Program-made: the position numbers and the translations under genes | Shown here: positions 8,925 through 17,232 of the stretch, in pieces | Numbering within the stretch: the stretch's first letter is position 1 | Layout: every line of letters begins with the position of its first letter | Notes under the pieces: model-generated | What the model saw: the letters and a program-made list of their open reading frames with translations, nothing else | The model's database searches: none | What the model was told of the DNA's origin: nothing | NCBI RefSeq assembly: GCF_013185065.1 | Contig: NZ_JAAVTO010000021.1 | Location: 1-40,808, forward strand | Length of the DNA: 40,808 nt | Direction: 5' to 3' | From: Adlercreutzia sp. ZJ473 | GTDB lineage: Bacteria > Actinomycetota > Coriobacteriia > Coriobacteriales > Eggerthellaceae

Positions 8925-9908
8925 ATGACGCGCTTGAGCCTGCCCGCACCCGTCATCGGCATCGTCGGCCCCACGGCGTCGGGCAAGTCCGACCTCGCCC
9001 AGGCCATCGCGCTGCGCGTCGGGGGAGAGGTGGTGAGCGCCGACTCCATGCAGGTGTACCGCGGCATGGACATCGGCACGGGCAAGGTCGCGCCCTCCGG
9101 GCGCGTGGTCCCGCATCACGGGCTTGACCTGGTCAACCCTGGCGAGCCCTACTCCGCGGCGCTCTTCCAGGCGTATGCGCGCGCCTGCTTCGCCGACATC
9201 GCGCAGCGCGGGCGGCGCCCGGTGCTCGCAGGCGGCACGGGGCTCTACGTGCGCGCGGCGGTTGACGACTACGACTTCCCGCAAGGCGAGCAGGTGGGCA
9301 ACCCCGTGCGGGAGCGCTACACGCGCCTCGCCGAGGAGGAGGGGCCGCAGGCGCTCTGGGAGCTTCTGCGCGAGCGCGACCCCCGAAGCGCCGCCGTCGT
9401 GCACCCGAACAACGTGCGCCGCGTGGTGCGCGCCTTCGAGCTGCTCGAGGAGGGCATGAGCTACGCCGAGCAGAAGGAGAACCTCGGCAAGATCGAGGCC
9501 GCCGTGCCCGTCGTGCTCATCGGCCTGGCCGTCGACCCCGACGTCCTCAAGGATCGCATCGACCGCCGCGTCGAGGACATGGTGGCGCGAGGGCTCGTCG
9601 AGGAGGTAAAGAATTTGTTAAACCAGGGCTTCCGCGCGGGCATCACCGCGCCGCAGGCCATAGGATACAAGGAGGTCGTCGCGGCCCTCGACGACACGTG
9701 CACGCTCGACGAGGCCGTCGAGCGCATCAAGGTGGCCACGCGGCGCTACGCCAAGCGCCAGCGCACGTGGTTTCGCAAGGACGAGCGCATCCGCTGGATC
9801 AACGCCGACGACTTCGACGCCGACGCGCTCGCCGAGGAGGCCCTCGCGCTCATACGCGACGCCGACGCGGCCTTCGAGGCGCAGCGGGCAGGGGAGCGGC
9901 GCTCATGA
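8925..9908 (+). CDS. miaA: tRNA dimethylallyltransferase MiaA
   Basis: MiaA transfers a dimethylallyl group to A37 of tRNAs reading codons that start with U. The P-loop GPTASGKS (about residues 15–22), the SADSMQVYRGMDIGTGK segment, GGTGLY and the C-terminal KRQRTWFRKD are all family signatures. The length of 327 residues is normal. The stop overlaps a possible dapF start (ATGA at 9905), pointing to translational coupling. Confidence 0.96.
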   Translation: MTRLSLPAPVIGIVGPTASGKSDLAQAIALRVGGEVVSADSMQVYRGMDIGTGKVAPSGRVVPHHGLDLVNPGEPYSAALFQAYARACFADIAQRGRRPVLAGGTGLYVRAAVDDYDFPQGEQVGNPVRERYTRLAEEEGPQALWELLRERDPRSAAVVHPNNVRRVVRAFELLEEGMSYAEQKENLGKIEAAVPVVLIGLAVDPDVLKDRIDRRVEDMVARGLVEEVKNLLNQGFRAGITAPQAIGYKEVVAALDDTCTLDEAVERIKVATRRYAKRQRTWFRKDERIRWINADDFDADALAEEALALIRDADAAFEAQRAGERRS

Positions 9909-9940
9909 GCATCTGGACGACGCAATCAAGGAAGCAGGGA

Positions 9941-10894
9941 ATGGAACTCAACTTCGCCAAACTCCACGGGCTGGGAAACGACTTCGTGTTCATCGACGAC
10001 TTCAGCCGCGAGCTCGAGCTTACGGCCGGGCAGGTGCGCTGGCTGTGCGACCGGCACTTCGGCATCGGAGGCGACGGCGTCATCCTCGCGCGCCCCTCCG
10101 CGAACCCCGCCTGCGCCGCGTACATGCACTACATCAACTCGGACGGCACGCTCGCCCAGATGTGCGGGAACGGCGTGCGCTGCTTCGCCAAGTTCCTCGT
10201 GGACCGCGGCTTCGTGAACGCGCAGGACGGCGCGTTCGTCGCCGACACGCTCGCCGGCCCGCGGCCCATAAGCTTCACGACCGACGAGGCGGGGCTCCTG
10301 ACGAGCGCGACGGTCGACATGGGCCGCCCCGTGCTCGATCCCGCGGAGGTGCCCGTGGACGCGCCGGCGAACGCCGCGTCTGACCAAGGCGCCGCGTTCG
10401 TGAAGGAGCTTCCCCTCGAGTCCCTGTGGGGTGCGTTTCGCTTCACGTGCGTGTCGATGGGCAACCCGCACGCGATCTGCTTCGTCGACAGCTGGGACGA
10501 GGTGCCCGACGCGCTGTTCGCCGATCCGGCTGAGAAGTCGCTCGAGGCGCTCGACCTTGACGCCGTGGGGGCCTTCTTCGAGCGCCACGAGGCGTTCCCC
10601 GAGAAGGTCAACGTCGAGTTCGCCGTCATCGCGGATGACGGGATTCACATGCGCGTGTTCGAGCGCGGCTGCGGCGAGACGCTCGCGTGCGGCACGGGCG
10701 CGTGCGCGACGAACGTCGCCGCCTTCCTCACCGGGCGCGCAACCCGCGAGAACGACCTCGTCCTGCGCGGCGGCACGCTTCACGTCCGCTGGGCCGACGA
10801 CGGCCACGTGATGATGACGGGGCCTGCCGCCGAGAGCTTCGCCGGCACGGTCGAGCTGCCGGTTGAGCTGCCCCGGCTCTCGACCGGCGCGTGA
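9941..10894 (+). CDS. dapF: Diaminopimelate epimerase
   Basis: DapF interconverts LL- and meso-diaminopimelate for lysine and peptidoglycan synthesis. The two catalytic cysteines are seen in MCGNGVRC (Cys75 from this start) and ACGTGACAT (about residue 250). The protein begins with the expected FAKLHGLGNDF. The ATG at 9941 has AAGGAAGCAGGGA upstream; an earlier ATG at 9905, which overlaps the miaA stop and also has a GGGGAG site, would add 12 residues without family similarity. I prefer 9941 but cannot exclude 9905. Confidence 0.93.
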   Translation: MELNFAKLHGLGNDFVFIDDFSRELELTAGQVRWLCDRHFGIGGDGVILARPSANPACAAYMHYINSDGTLAQMCGNGVRCFAKFLVDRGFVNAQDGAFVADTLAGPRPISFTTDEAGLLTSATVDMGRPVLDPAEVPVDAPANAASDQGAAFVKELPLESLWGAFRFTCVSMGNPHAICFVDSWDEVPDALFADPAEKSLEALDLDAVGAFFERHEAFPEKVNVEFAVIADDGIHMRVFERGCGETLACGTGACATNVAAFLTGRATRENDLVLRGGTLHVRWADDGHVMMTGPAAESFAGTVELPVELPRLSTGA

Positions 10895-10918
10895 CGGCGC
10901 GCAGCAAGGAGCCTTACC

Positions 10919-12271
10919 GTGTCTGAATTCGAACCCGTCATCTACCGCGGCCCCGTCACTACCTCGGAGGAGCGCCGCGAGCGCGCCGTCCTCGTCGGCG
11001 TCGACCGCCCGGGCCTTGCCTGGCCGCTCTCCTCCTCGCTCGCCGAGCTCGAGCGCCTTGCCGACACCGCCGGCGCCGATGTGGTGGCCACCACCACGCA
11101 GAAGCTCGACGCCCTCAACCCGCGCACGTTCGTGGGAAGCGGCAAAGCCGCGGAAATCGCCGACCTCGCGCGCGCCCACAGCGCCGACCTGGTCATATTC
11201 GACGACGAGCTCACGCCCTCGCAGCAGTCGAACCTCGAGCACATCGTTGACAAAGACGTCAAGGTGATCGACCGCACGGCGCTCATCCTCGACATATTCG
11301 CCCTGCACGCCACCAGCCGCGAGGGGCGCCTGCAGGTGAGGCTCGCGCAGAACCAGTACCTCTACCCGCGCCTGCGCGGCATGTGGGCGCATCTGGCCTC
11401 GAACCGCATGGGCGGCGGCGTGGGGTCGCGCTTCGGCGAAGGCGAGAGCCAGCTCGAGGTTGACCGCCGCATGGTGCGCAAGCGCATCACCTCGATCAAG
11501 CGCGAGCTCGCCCATCTGGGGGAGGTGCGCGCGCTGCAGCGCGAGAGCCGGTACGCGAGCGGCATGTTCAAGGTGGCGCTCGCCGGATACACCAACGCCG
11601 GCAAGTCGAGCCTCATCAACCGCCTCACGAACGCCGACGTGCTCAGCTACGACAAGCTCTTCGCCACGCTCGACTCCACCACTCGCAAGTTCGAGCTTCC
11701 CGAGGGACGCGAGATCACCGTCACCGACACGGTGGGCTTCATCCAGAAGCTCCCCACCACGCTCGTGGAGGCGTTCAAGTCGACGCTCGACGAGATCACG
11801 GGCGCTGACCTCATCCTGCACGTGATCGACGCCTCGTCGCCCGAGTTCGATGGGCAGACCGAGGCCGTGCGCGAGGTGCTCGGCCAGATCGGCGCCCAGG
11901 GCATCCCCTGCATCGAGGTGTTCAACAAGGCGGACCTCCTCGCTGACGAGGAGCGCGCAGGCCTTGCCGCCCGCTACCCGTTCGCCCAGGTGGTGTCCGC
12001 CCATACCGGCTTCGGCATCGAGGAGCTCGTGCGGCGCATCAGCGCTGCCGCTGCCGCGTCCGACGTGCACATGGAGGTGCTCATCCCCTACGCGAAAGGC
12101 TCGCTCGTCGCGCTTGCGCACGAGCGCTGCCACCTCATAGGGGAGGCGCATGAGGAAGAGGGGACGCGCCTCACCATGCTCGTCCCGCCGAGCTACGCCG
12201 ACACGTTCGCCCCCTACCGCGTCAAGCGGGAAGGGGAGGGGGCCGAGACGCCGAAGGCTGCGCGGCCATGA
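10919..12271 (+). CDS. hflX: Ribosome-associated GTPase HflX
   Basis: HflX is a GTPase that binds the 50S subunit and helps split stalled or stressed ribosomes. The N-terminal HflX domain (about 1–190) contains the glycine-rich [14 protein letters not shown] stretch, a coiled linker follows, and the G domain (about 215–380) has [15 protein letters not shown] and NKAD. The start is GTG with AAGGAG upstream. The gene runs toward lexA and ends in a shared terminator. Confidence 0.95.
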   Translation: MSEFEPVIYRGPVTTSEERRERAVLVGVDRPGLAWPLSSSLAELERLADTAGADVVATTTQKLDALNPRTFVGSGKAAEIADLARAHSADLVIFDDELTPSQQSNLEHIVDKDVKVIDRTALILDIFALHATSREGRLQVRLAQNQYLYPRLRGMWAHLASNRMGGGVGSRFGEGESQLEVDRRMVRKRITSIKRELAHLGEVRALQRESRYASGMFKVALAGYTNAGKSSLINRLTNADVLSYDKLFATLDSTTRKFELPEGREITVTDTVGFIQKLPTTLVEAFKSTLDEITGADLILHVIDASSPEFDGQTEAVREVLGQIGAQGIPCIEVFNKADLLADEERAGLAARYPFAQVVSAHTGFGIEELVRRISAAAAASDVHMEVLIPYAKGSLVALAHERCHLIGEAHEEEGTRLTMLVPPSYADTFAPYRVKREGEGAETPKAARP

Positions 12272-12272
12272 G

Positions 12273-12317
12273 CTGTAAGGCGGGTGCGCTTTCGAGATGC
12301 GCTCGCCCGCCTTACAG
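12273..12317. terminator. Bidirectional terminator between hflX and lexA
   Basis: CTGTAAGGCGGG (12273–12284) and CCCGCCTTACAG (12306–12317) form a perfect 12-bp stem; inner bases can extend it. It begins right after the hflX stop and includes the lexA stop codon, so it can serve both convergent transcripts. There is no long T run on either side. Confidence 0.75.
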
Positions 12318-12944
12318 CCTGCGGAACACCGCCACGACCTTGCCCGCGATGGAGCAGTCGCTCACGATGATGGGATCCATGCTGGAGTTCTCAGGCTGCA
12401 GCCTGATGTGGTCCTTCTCCTTGTAGAAGCGCTTGACCGTGGCGCCGTCGTCGACGATGGCCACGACGATGTCCCCGTTGTTGGCGACGGGCTGCTCCTT
12501 CACCACGACGTAGTCGCCGTCGTTGATGCCGATCTCGATCATGGAGTCACCCCGCACCGAGAGGAGGAACGACGGCGCGTCCCCCACGATGTCCGTGGGC
12601 AGCGTGATGGTGTCGGTTATGTTCTCCTGTGCGAGGATGGGCGTGCCGGCCGCCACGTCACCCACGAGGGGAACGTCGACGACCTTGCCGAAGCTCGGCG
12701 TGATGATGTTGGTGGCCTCGTCCTCGAGCGGATAGGTGAGCGCGATGGAACGCGACTTCAGCGGGTCGCGCTTGATGTAGCCCTTCTCCTCAAGCGCCTT
12801 CAGGTGCACGTGGACGGTGGAAGGGGAGGAGAGGCCCAGGGTCTGGCACACCTCGCGGACCGTGGGGCCATAGCCCTTTTCCCGAATACAATCCTCGATG
12901 CAGCTGAGCACTGCCTGTTGGCGTTTCGTGATCTTCTGTGCCAT
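12312..12944 (-). CDS. lexA: SOS repressor LexA
   Basis: LexA represses damage-response genes and cleaves itself when stimulated by RecA filaments. The 210-residue protein has a winged helix DNA-binding domain (about 8–68), the Ala99–Gly100 cleavage site in VAAGTP, catalytic Ser134 in RGDSM and Lys171 in VKRF. The ATG at 12944 is chosen because AGGAAGG lies upstream; a longer frame to 13025 would run back through the SOS boxes and promoter. It is divergent from a small membrane protein gene and probably autoregulated. Confidence 0.97.
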   Translation of the reverse strand: MAQKITKRQQAVLSCIEDCIREKGYGPTVREVCQTLGLSSPSTVHVHLKALEEKGYIKRDPLKSRSIALTYPLEDEATNIITPSFGKVVDVPLVGDVAAGTPILAQENITDTITLPTDIVGDAPSFLLSVRGDSMIEIGINDGDYVVVKEQPVANNGDIVVAIVDDGATVKRFYKEKDHIRLQPENSSMDPIIVSDCSIAGKVVAVFRRL

Positions 12945-12962
12945 GGCTTTTCCTTCCTTCGC

Positions 12963-13031
12963 GAACAAATGTTTTAAAAAGGTATTGACATGAACTTTTG
13001 TTCGACCTATTATATCCACGAACAAAGGTTC
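12963..13031. promoter_or_regulatory. Divergent lexA / small-protein promoters with three LexA-type boxes
   Basis: Three GAAC-N4-GTTC boxes are seen: 12963–12974 (GAACAAATGTTT, one mismatch), 12992–13003 (GAACTTTTGTTC, perfect) and 13020–13031 (GAACAAAGGTTC, perfect). On the + strand TTGACA (12985–12990) and TATTAT (13008–13013) are 17 bp apart with the second box in the spacer. On the minus strand TTGCGT and TATAAT (+ positions 13009–13014) are 18 bp apart with the third box in the spacer. The two -10 elements overlap almost completely, so one LexA-occupied region can silence both genes. Confidence 0.88.
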
Positions 13032-13056
13032 TACGCAAGACCTGGAGGGAAGAAAA

Positions 13057-13323
13057 ATGAAGAATCTTGAGATGAACTACCCTGTGGAAGGCACATCCGC
13101 TCTTCGTTTGGCCCCTGAGAGCACGCCCGTGCGCTGTGCGCGCATCATCAGCTTTCCCGGAAAAGGCGACGGGGCCATGCCTCGCGAGGCGTCCGCGGCC
13201 TCAGACCCCGCGCAAGCTGCGGGCTCGCTCGCCGGGCTTCCGTTCAACCGGTTCACGCGCACCCAGGTGATCGTCGCCTTCACGGCGGGCATCCTCATGA
13301 GCGTCGCCGCGCTCGTCCTCTAG
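13057..13323 (+). CDS. Small tail-anchored membrane protein divergent from lexA, predicted SOS-induced
   Basis: The 88-residue product has a soluble N-terminal part (about 1–66) with no recognised domain and one membrane segment at the very C terminus (about 69–88). It has a strong ribosome site (GGAGGG) and a near-consensus promoter holding a LexA box. Genes divergent from or next to lexA in Gram-positives often encode SOS division inhibitors (YneA in Bacillus, Rv2719c in Mycobacterium, DivS in Corynebacterium). I see no LysM domain and the membrane segment is at the opposite end from YneA, so homology is not shown; a similar role is inference from position and control. Confidence 0.7.
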   Translation: MKNLEMNYPVEGTSALRLAPESTPVRCARIISFPGKGDGAMPREASAASDPAQAAGSLAGLPFNRFTRTQVIVAFTAGILMSVAALVL

Positions 13324-13342
13324 CGGCCAGCATCCTTATTTC

Positions 13343-13365
13343 GTGCAGATGGACGCCGTCTGCAC
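13343..13365 (+). terminator. Hairpin between the small SOS gene and nrdR
   Basis: GTGCAGA (13343–13349) and TCTGCAC (13359–13365) form a 7-bp stem with a 9-base loop. It may end the upstream transcript, or act at nrdR: a possible -10, TATGAT, is at 13375–13380. No T run follows, so the terminator reading is weak. Confidence 0.35.
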
Positions 13366-13407
13366 TGCATGCGGTATGATGGAGCGCAAACGAGCTTAAG
13401 GAGCGCC

Positions 13408-13857
13408 ATGTACTGCCCATCATGCGGATACGCTGAGTCAAAGGTCGTTGACTCCCGGTCAGCTGAAGAAGGAGCGTCTATTCGCCGTCGGCGCGAGTGC
13501 CTTGCGTGCGCGCATCGCTTCACCACCTACGAGCGCCTCGGCGAGAACCCCATCATCATCATCAAGTCCGACGGCTCATCTGAGGCGTTCGACCGCCAGA
13601 AGCTCATGCGCGGCCTGCTCATCGCCTGCGCGAAGCGCCCCATCTCACCCGAGCAGATCGACGGGCTCATCTCGGGCATCGAGGGCGACCTGAGATCCTC
13701 GCCGCGCACTGAGACGCGCTCGAAGGACCTCGGCGACATGGTCCTCGCGCGCCTCGCGAACCTCGACGACGTCGCCTACATCCGCTTCGCCAGCGTGTAC
13801 AAGGACTTCCAGAGCATCGAGGAGTTCGCCCAAGCCCTCAAGGAAATGAATGCGTAG
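13408..13857 (+). CDS. nrdR: Transcriptional repressor NrdR
   Basis: NrdR represses ribonucleotide reductase genes in response to ATP/dATP. The zinc ribbon uses Cys3, Cys6, Cys31 and Cys34, and an ATP-cone domain fills residues about 46–136. The 149-residue length is typical. The start at 13408 has AAGGAG at good distance; the frame extends 13 codons further upstream without support. dut follows closely, so two nucleotide-pool genes are paired here. Confidence 0.95.
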   Translation: MYCPSCGYAESKVVDSRSAEEGASIRRRRECLACAHRFTTYERLGENPIIIIKSDGSSEAFDRQKLMRGLLIACAKRPISPEQIDGLISGIEGDLRSSPRTETRSKDLGDMVLARLANLDDVAYIRFASVYKDFQSIEEFAQALKEMNA

Positions 13858-13864
13858 GTGCGCC

Positions 13865-14302
13865 ATGTCGCTTAAAGTGCCCTTTCTCATGACTGACGCT
13901 GAAATCGAACGTCCGTCCTATTCCTATGAAGGTGACGCGGGGCTTGACCTGCGCGCGACGCACGCCGCCGTGCTCGAGCCCTTCGAGCGCGCGACGATCA
14001 GCTGCGGCTTTGCGCTCGCCATTCCCGAGGGCTACGCCGGGCTCGTCATCCCGCGCAGCGGGCTTGCGGCGAAGCACGGCATCTCGGTCGTCAACGGGCC
14101 GGGACTCATCGACAGCGGCTATCGCGGCGAGGTCAAGGTCATCCTCGTCAACCTCGACGCACACGAGGCGTTTCACATCGAGCCTGGAGACCGCATCGCG
14201 CAGCTCGTGATCGTCGCCGTTCCAGCCGTCTCGCTCGAGGGCGCAGAGAGCCTTCCGGCAAGCGAGCGCGGAGAAGGCGGTTTCGGGAGCAGCGGACGCT
14301 AG
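13865..14302 (+). CDS. dut: Deoxyuridine 5'-triphosphate nucleotidohydrolase
   Basis: dUTPase hydrolyses dUTP to dUMP and diphosphate, keeping uracil out of DNA. All five motifs are visible: GDAGLDL, PRSGLAAKHGI, GLIDSGYRGEV, RIAQLV and the C-terminal RGEGGFGSSG. I start it at the ATG at 13865; an ATG at 13850, overlapping the nrdR stop and with AAGGAA upstream, would add five residues and is about as likely. Coupling to nrdR translation is probable. Confidence 0.93.
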   Translation: MSLKVPFLMTDAEIERPSYSYEGDAGLDLRATHAAVLEPFERATISCGFALAIPEGYAGLVIPRSGLAAKHGISVVNGPGLIDSGYRGEVKVILVNLDAHEAFHIEPGDRIAQLVIVAVPAVSLEGAESLPASERGEGGFGSSGR

Positions 14303-14415
14303 ATTTCCACGACTCAGAGGTCAGGGGAAGGCAAAACGGGGCCTTAGAGCGGCTCTCAGCGCCTCGTAGATAAAACACCAGGTCAGAAGCTTACTTTTCA
14401 GAAAAGAGAACACCT

Positions 14416-14859
14416 GTGGACGAAAACCAGCGCAAAGAGGACAACCAGGCAGGCGAAAACCCGATGCAGCCGCCGACGCTTGGAAGAACGGCGCAGCTCA
14501 AGTCAGCCCAGTCGCTCGTCACCTTCGGCATCATCGCAGGCCCAGTCTCCATGCTGCTCGGCGGCGTGCTGGTCAGCTCGATCGCACTTGCGTGCTCCAT
14601 CATCGCGTACGTGAAGGTGCGCGGTGTCATCAGCTCCGAGGAGTCCATAGACGCCACAGCCCGCGCGATCCAGCGACAGGCCCTCGTGGCCTTGGCCGTC
14701 AGCGCCGTGGCGCTCGTGTTCAACGCGATCTACCTGGTCATCATGATGCCGAGCATCATCGAGGCCGTCAGCTCGGGCGATCTCTCGACGATGTTCGACT
14801 TCGGCAACATGCCCGGCCAGCAGACGCCTCCCGCAGAAACCTCCTCGATCTGGGGCTAA
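14416..14859 (+). CDS. Two-TM membrane protein of unknown function
   Basis: The 147-residue product has a charged N-terminal stretch (about 1–32), two hydrophobic segments (about 35–66 and 92–116) separated by a short charged loop containing SSEESIDATARAIQ, and a Pro/Thr-rich tail. The start appears to be GTG at 14416 with only a weak AGAGA site. The two-segment layout resembles small DUF4190-type proteins but I cannot assign it firmly. The gap to dut is 113 bp and holds no clear promoter. Confidence 0.6.
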   Translation: MDENQRKEDNQAGENPMQPPTLGRTAQLKSAQSLVTFGIIAGPVSMLLGGVLVSSIALACSIIAYVKVRGVISSEESIDATARAIQRQALVALAVSAVALVFNAIYLVIMMPSIIEAVSSGDLSTMFDFGNMPGQQTPPAETSSIWG

Positions 14860-14940
14860 CTTTAAACGCCCCTGCGAGGGCTATGCGAGCAAGGCGAGAT
14901 TCCCAGCCCACAAGCAGCCCCTGGATCACTACCTGCGTAT

Positions 14941-15260
14941 GATACAAATTATTGATAACATATGTTATGTAAAGTAATGCAATAAGTACTTATCATATGG
15001 AGGAAGAAGCTGCCCTTCCAAGTTTTATTCCGTTTGGGAAGGAGTACTACCTGGCGGGCGGATCATGCGTCAAACGAGGCCCCCGACGCCGCGCCTCGGA
15101 GGGAGTGAGGCACGATGCCGGGGGCCAGTTGAAGAGGGCTCGCCTTGTTCGGGTCAACCTTGCCTTGATTCGCCTTGGTTGACCCTAACTTGCCCAAGCG
15201 CGATCAGACTGTTCTGTTTGAGCGCGCTCTGCCCTGAGCTTCTTTAAGTAGACCTAGACG
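14941..15260. other. AT-rich palindrome plus strong nested hairpins; possible structured RNA or operator
   Basis: About 400 bases between the two-TM gene and the binding-protein gene carry no convincing gene. The AT-rich part (14941–15000) contains the perfect 14-bp palindrome ATAACATATGTTAT (14955–14968). Then come a stem GGCCCCCG (15078–15085) / CGGGGGCC (15119–15126) enclosing GCCTC/GAGGC, and a perfect 9-bp stem GGGTCAACC (15151–15159) / GGTTGACCC (15177–15185). They could be a small structured RNA on the + strand, or the 3' untranslated region of the transporter operon on the minus strand. A 61-codon frame at 14997 spans the hairpins and does not look like a protein. Confidence 0.4.
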
Positions 15261-16352
15261 CTAGGCGCCGTAGTTGATGATGCCGTTCACCTCGTCTTCG
15301 GACATCTTGTAGCCGAAGAAGTGCTCGTAGAAGTACGTGATGTCCTCAGCGAGCTCAGCTTCGGAGTACAAGTCGGGGTACAGCTTGTTCATCGCCCACA
15401 TGACGGTGAGCGGCTGCTCGACCGTGCGGTTGCCCCACACATGCGCCACCGTCGGGACGGCGTACACGCGCTCGTCTTGGATAGCGGGGATGTTCTGCAG
15501 GTTAGCGTCAGCGAGGATGTCGCCCACCTTCACGTTCGACGAGAAGATGACCTCGGGCTGCCAGCTGAGCAGGTCCTCCATGGTGTATTCCAGCGAGTTC
15601 TTGACGTGGGCCTCCTTCGTCACGCTGTCCCCGCCCGCAGCGTCGATCCACCACTCGGAGATGATGTGGGGGTTCGTCAGCGACGTGACGTCTCCGTAGA
15701 GCGTCTTGATGCGATCAGCCTCGGCAAGCCCGCTGGTCAGCGACTCCGCCTTGCCGACCATCGTGTCAAAGTAGTCGTTGTAGTCCTGTGCGCGATCGGG
15801 GACGTTGAGAGCCTCCCCCATCAAGGTGACGGCCTCCTTCACGTCCTCGACGTCGTTCCATTTCAAGACGATGCAGGCGAGTCCGTTTTCCTCCAGCTGC
15901 TGCGCCGTCTCCTCGGTCATGGTGATGCAGAGGTCGGGGTTCACGGTGAGCGTCTTCTCGATGTCGACGCCGTCGGCCGTCTCAAGCACCTCCCCTTCTT
16001 TGATCTGCGGCGCGAACTTGTACTGCATGGCCCACTTGTCGTTCTTCGTGAAGTTCGCCGGCATCTCGTTCACGATCGCATCGCCTTTGCCCATGCACTC
16101 GACGAAGGCGTTCAGCACCCCTACCGACCCGAACGTGGCGATGCTGTCAACTTCAGCGGGAATCTCAACCGTCCTGTTCGCCATGTCGGTGACGATGCGC
16201 GTCGTCGGAGCCTCAGCGGCCGAGCTGCTGCTCTCGCCCGCCGTCCCCGGCTCACTTGACGCGCAGCCGGCGAGCGCAAGGCACGCGAGCGCTGCTGCCA
16301 GCAGCATCGAGAGCGCCGTGCCGGCGACCTTTCGCATGTTTCGTTTTGCCAT
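15261..16352 (-). CDS. FecB/BtuF-type substrate-binding lipoprotein of an ABC importer
   Basis: This 363-residue protein captures a substrate outside the membrane for the permease encoded two genes upstream. The ATG at 16352 gives a lipoprotein signal peptide with LAGC lipobox (Cys30), followed by a Ser/Ala-rich linker and a periplasmic-binding-protein fold of the cluster that carries iron chelates, corrinoids, haem and oxyanions. Conserved-looking aromatic and histidine residues (HIISEWW, HVWGNRT) could line the pocket. It is the last gene of a minus-strand operon with moeA-like, permease and ATPase genes. The substrate cannot be read from sequence; molybdate or tungstate, or an iron or organic metal complex, are the main options. 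Confidence 0.85.
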   Translation of the reverse strand: MAKRNMRKVAGTALSMLLAAALACLALAGCASSEPGTAGESSSSAAEAPTTRIVTDMANRTVEIPAEVDSIATFGSVGVLNAFVECMGKGDAIVNEMPANFTKNDKWAMQYKFAPQIKEGEVLETADGVDIEKTLTVNPDLCITMTEETAQQLEENGLACIVLKWNDVEDVKEAVTLMGEALNVPDRAQDYNDYFDTMVGKAESLTSGLAEADRIKTLYGDVTSLTNPHIISEWWIDAAGGDSVTKEAHVKNSLEYTMEDLLSWQPEVIFSSNVKVGDILADANLQNIPAIQDERVYAVPTVAHVWGNRTVEQPLTVMWAMNKLYPDLYSEAELAEDITYFYEHFFGYKMSEDEVNGIINYGA

Positions 16353-16380
16353 AGCTTCGAAGTCCTTTCTCTTCTGTCTT

Positions 16381-17232
16381 TCAAGCCCTTTCAAAGCTCG
16401 CATCGAGCTCTTGGCTTCCTTCGGCATCAGCTTGCACGCGGGCGTAGACCGTCTCGTCAAGCAGGGGGATGCACGTCTTGACCACGAGGCCTCCCACGAA
16501 CGTTCCGCCCACGTGAACCGGCGTGTCGTACAGGTTGGTCAACGACTCGCTGGTCACAATGTCGTCGGGCGGGCCGACGTCGACGAGCGCGCCGCCCTTC
16601 ATCAGCGCCGCCTTCGTGCACGCCAGGAAGGCATGGTCGGGGTAGTGCGAGGTCATGAGGATGCCCAGGCCCTGCCCTGCCAGGTACTTGAGGGCCGTGA
16701 GGATCTTGACCTGGTTGTGGTAGTCGAGGTTGGCGGTGGGCTCATCCATGACCAGCAGCCGCGCGTCTTGGGCGAGCGCCCGCGCGACGAGCACCATCTG
16801 GCGCTCCCCTCCCGACATCTCCTGGTAGCGGCACTCAGCCAAGTGCGCTATCTGCAGGCGCTCCATGGCCTCGTCAACCACCTGCATGTCGCGCGCCGTA
16901 TGGCTGGCGCCAGTTGCAAGATGCGCCACGCGCCCCATGAGCACCACCTCGCGCGCCGTGTAGGGAAACGCGATGCTCGTCGACTGCGGCACGTAGGCCA
17001 GGTAGCGGGCGCGCCTCTCGAGGCGCATCCTCGTCACGTCCTCGCCGTCAACGAGGATGCGCCCGCCATCCGGCTTCTCAAACCCGAGCAGGCAGCGCAG
17101 AAGCGTCGTCTTCCCCGTTCCGTTCGACCCCAGAAGGCACAGTATCTCGCCACGGTCAATGCTGAAGCTGACGCCCTTCAGCACTTCCCTGCCCCGACGA
17201 TACGAGAACCTCAAGTTGCTGACGTCGAGCAT
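16381..17232 (-). CDS. FecE/BtuD-type ABC transporter ATPase
   Basis: This 283-residue protein powers the importer. It has Walker A GSNGTGKTT (about residue 35), the signature MSGGERQMV and Walker B LLVMDEPTANLD. The sequence PQSTSIAFPYTAREVVLMGR after the Walker A region is typical of the iron-chelate, corrinoid and MolC-like group. The start overlaps the permease stop (TGATG). The last 50 residues extend beyond the usual core and contain DTPVHVG, sometimes seen in metal-type importers. Confidence 0.9.
   Translation of the reverse strand: MLDVSNLRFSYRRGREVLKGVSFSIDRGEILCLLGSNGTGKTTLLRCLLGFEKPDGGRILVDGEDVTRMRLERRARYLAYVPQSTSIAFPYTAREVVLMGRVAHLATGASHTARDMQVVDEAMERLQIAHLAECRYQEMSGGERQMVLVARALAQDARLLVMDEPTANLDYHNQVKILTALKYLAGQGLGILMTSHYPDHAFLACTKAALMKGGALVDVGPPDDIVTSESLTNLYDTPVHVGGTFVGGLVVKTCIPLLDETVYARVQADAEGSQELDASFERA

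Noticed and set aside
12297-12977. Long + strand frame opposite lexA
   Set aside because: Antisense of a certain gene; caused by high GC.
14997-15182. 61-codon reading frame in the gap before the binding-protein gene
   Set aside because: Composition follows the hairpin sequences, with no protein features; a GGAGGAAG lies over the start but not at a normal distance.
15061-15185. Cobalamin or molybdenum-cofactor riboswitch
   Set aside because: Hairpins are strong but I could not find the conserved boxes of either class, and the element is downstream, not upstream, of the importer operon.
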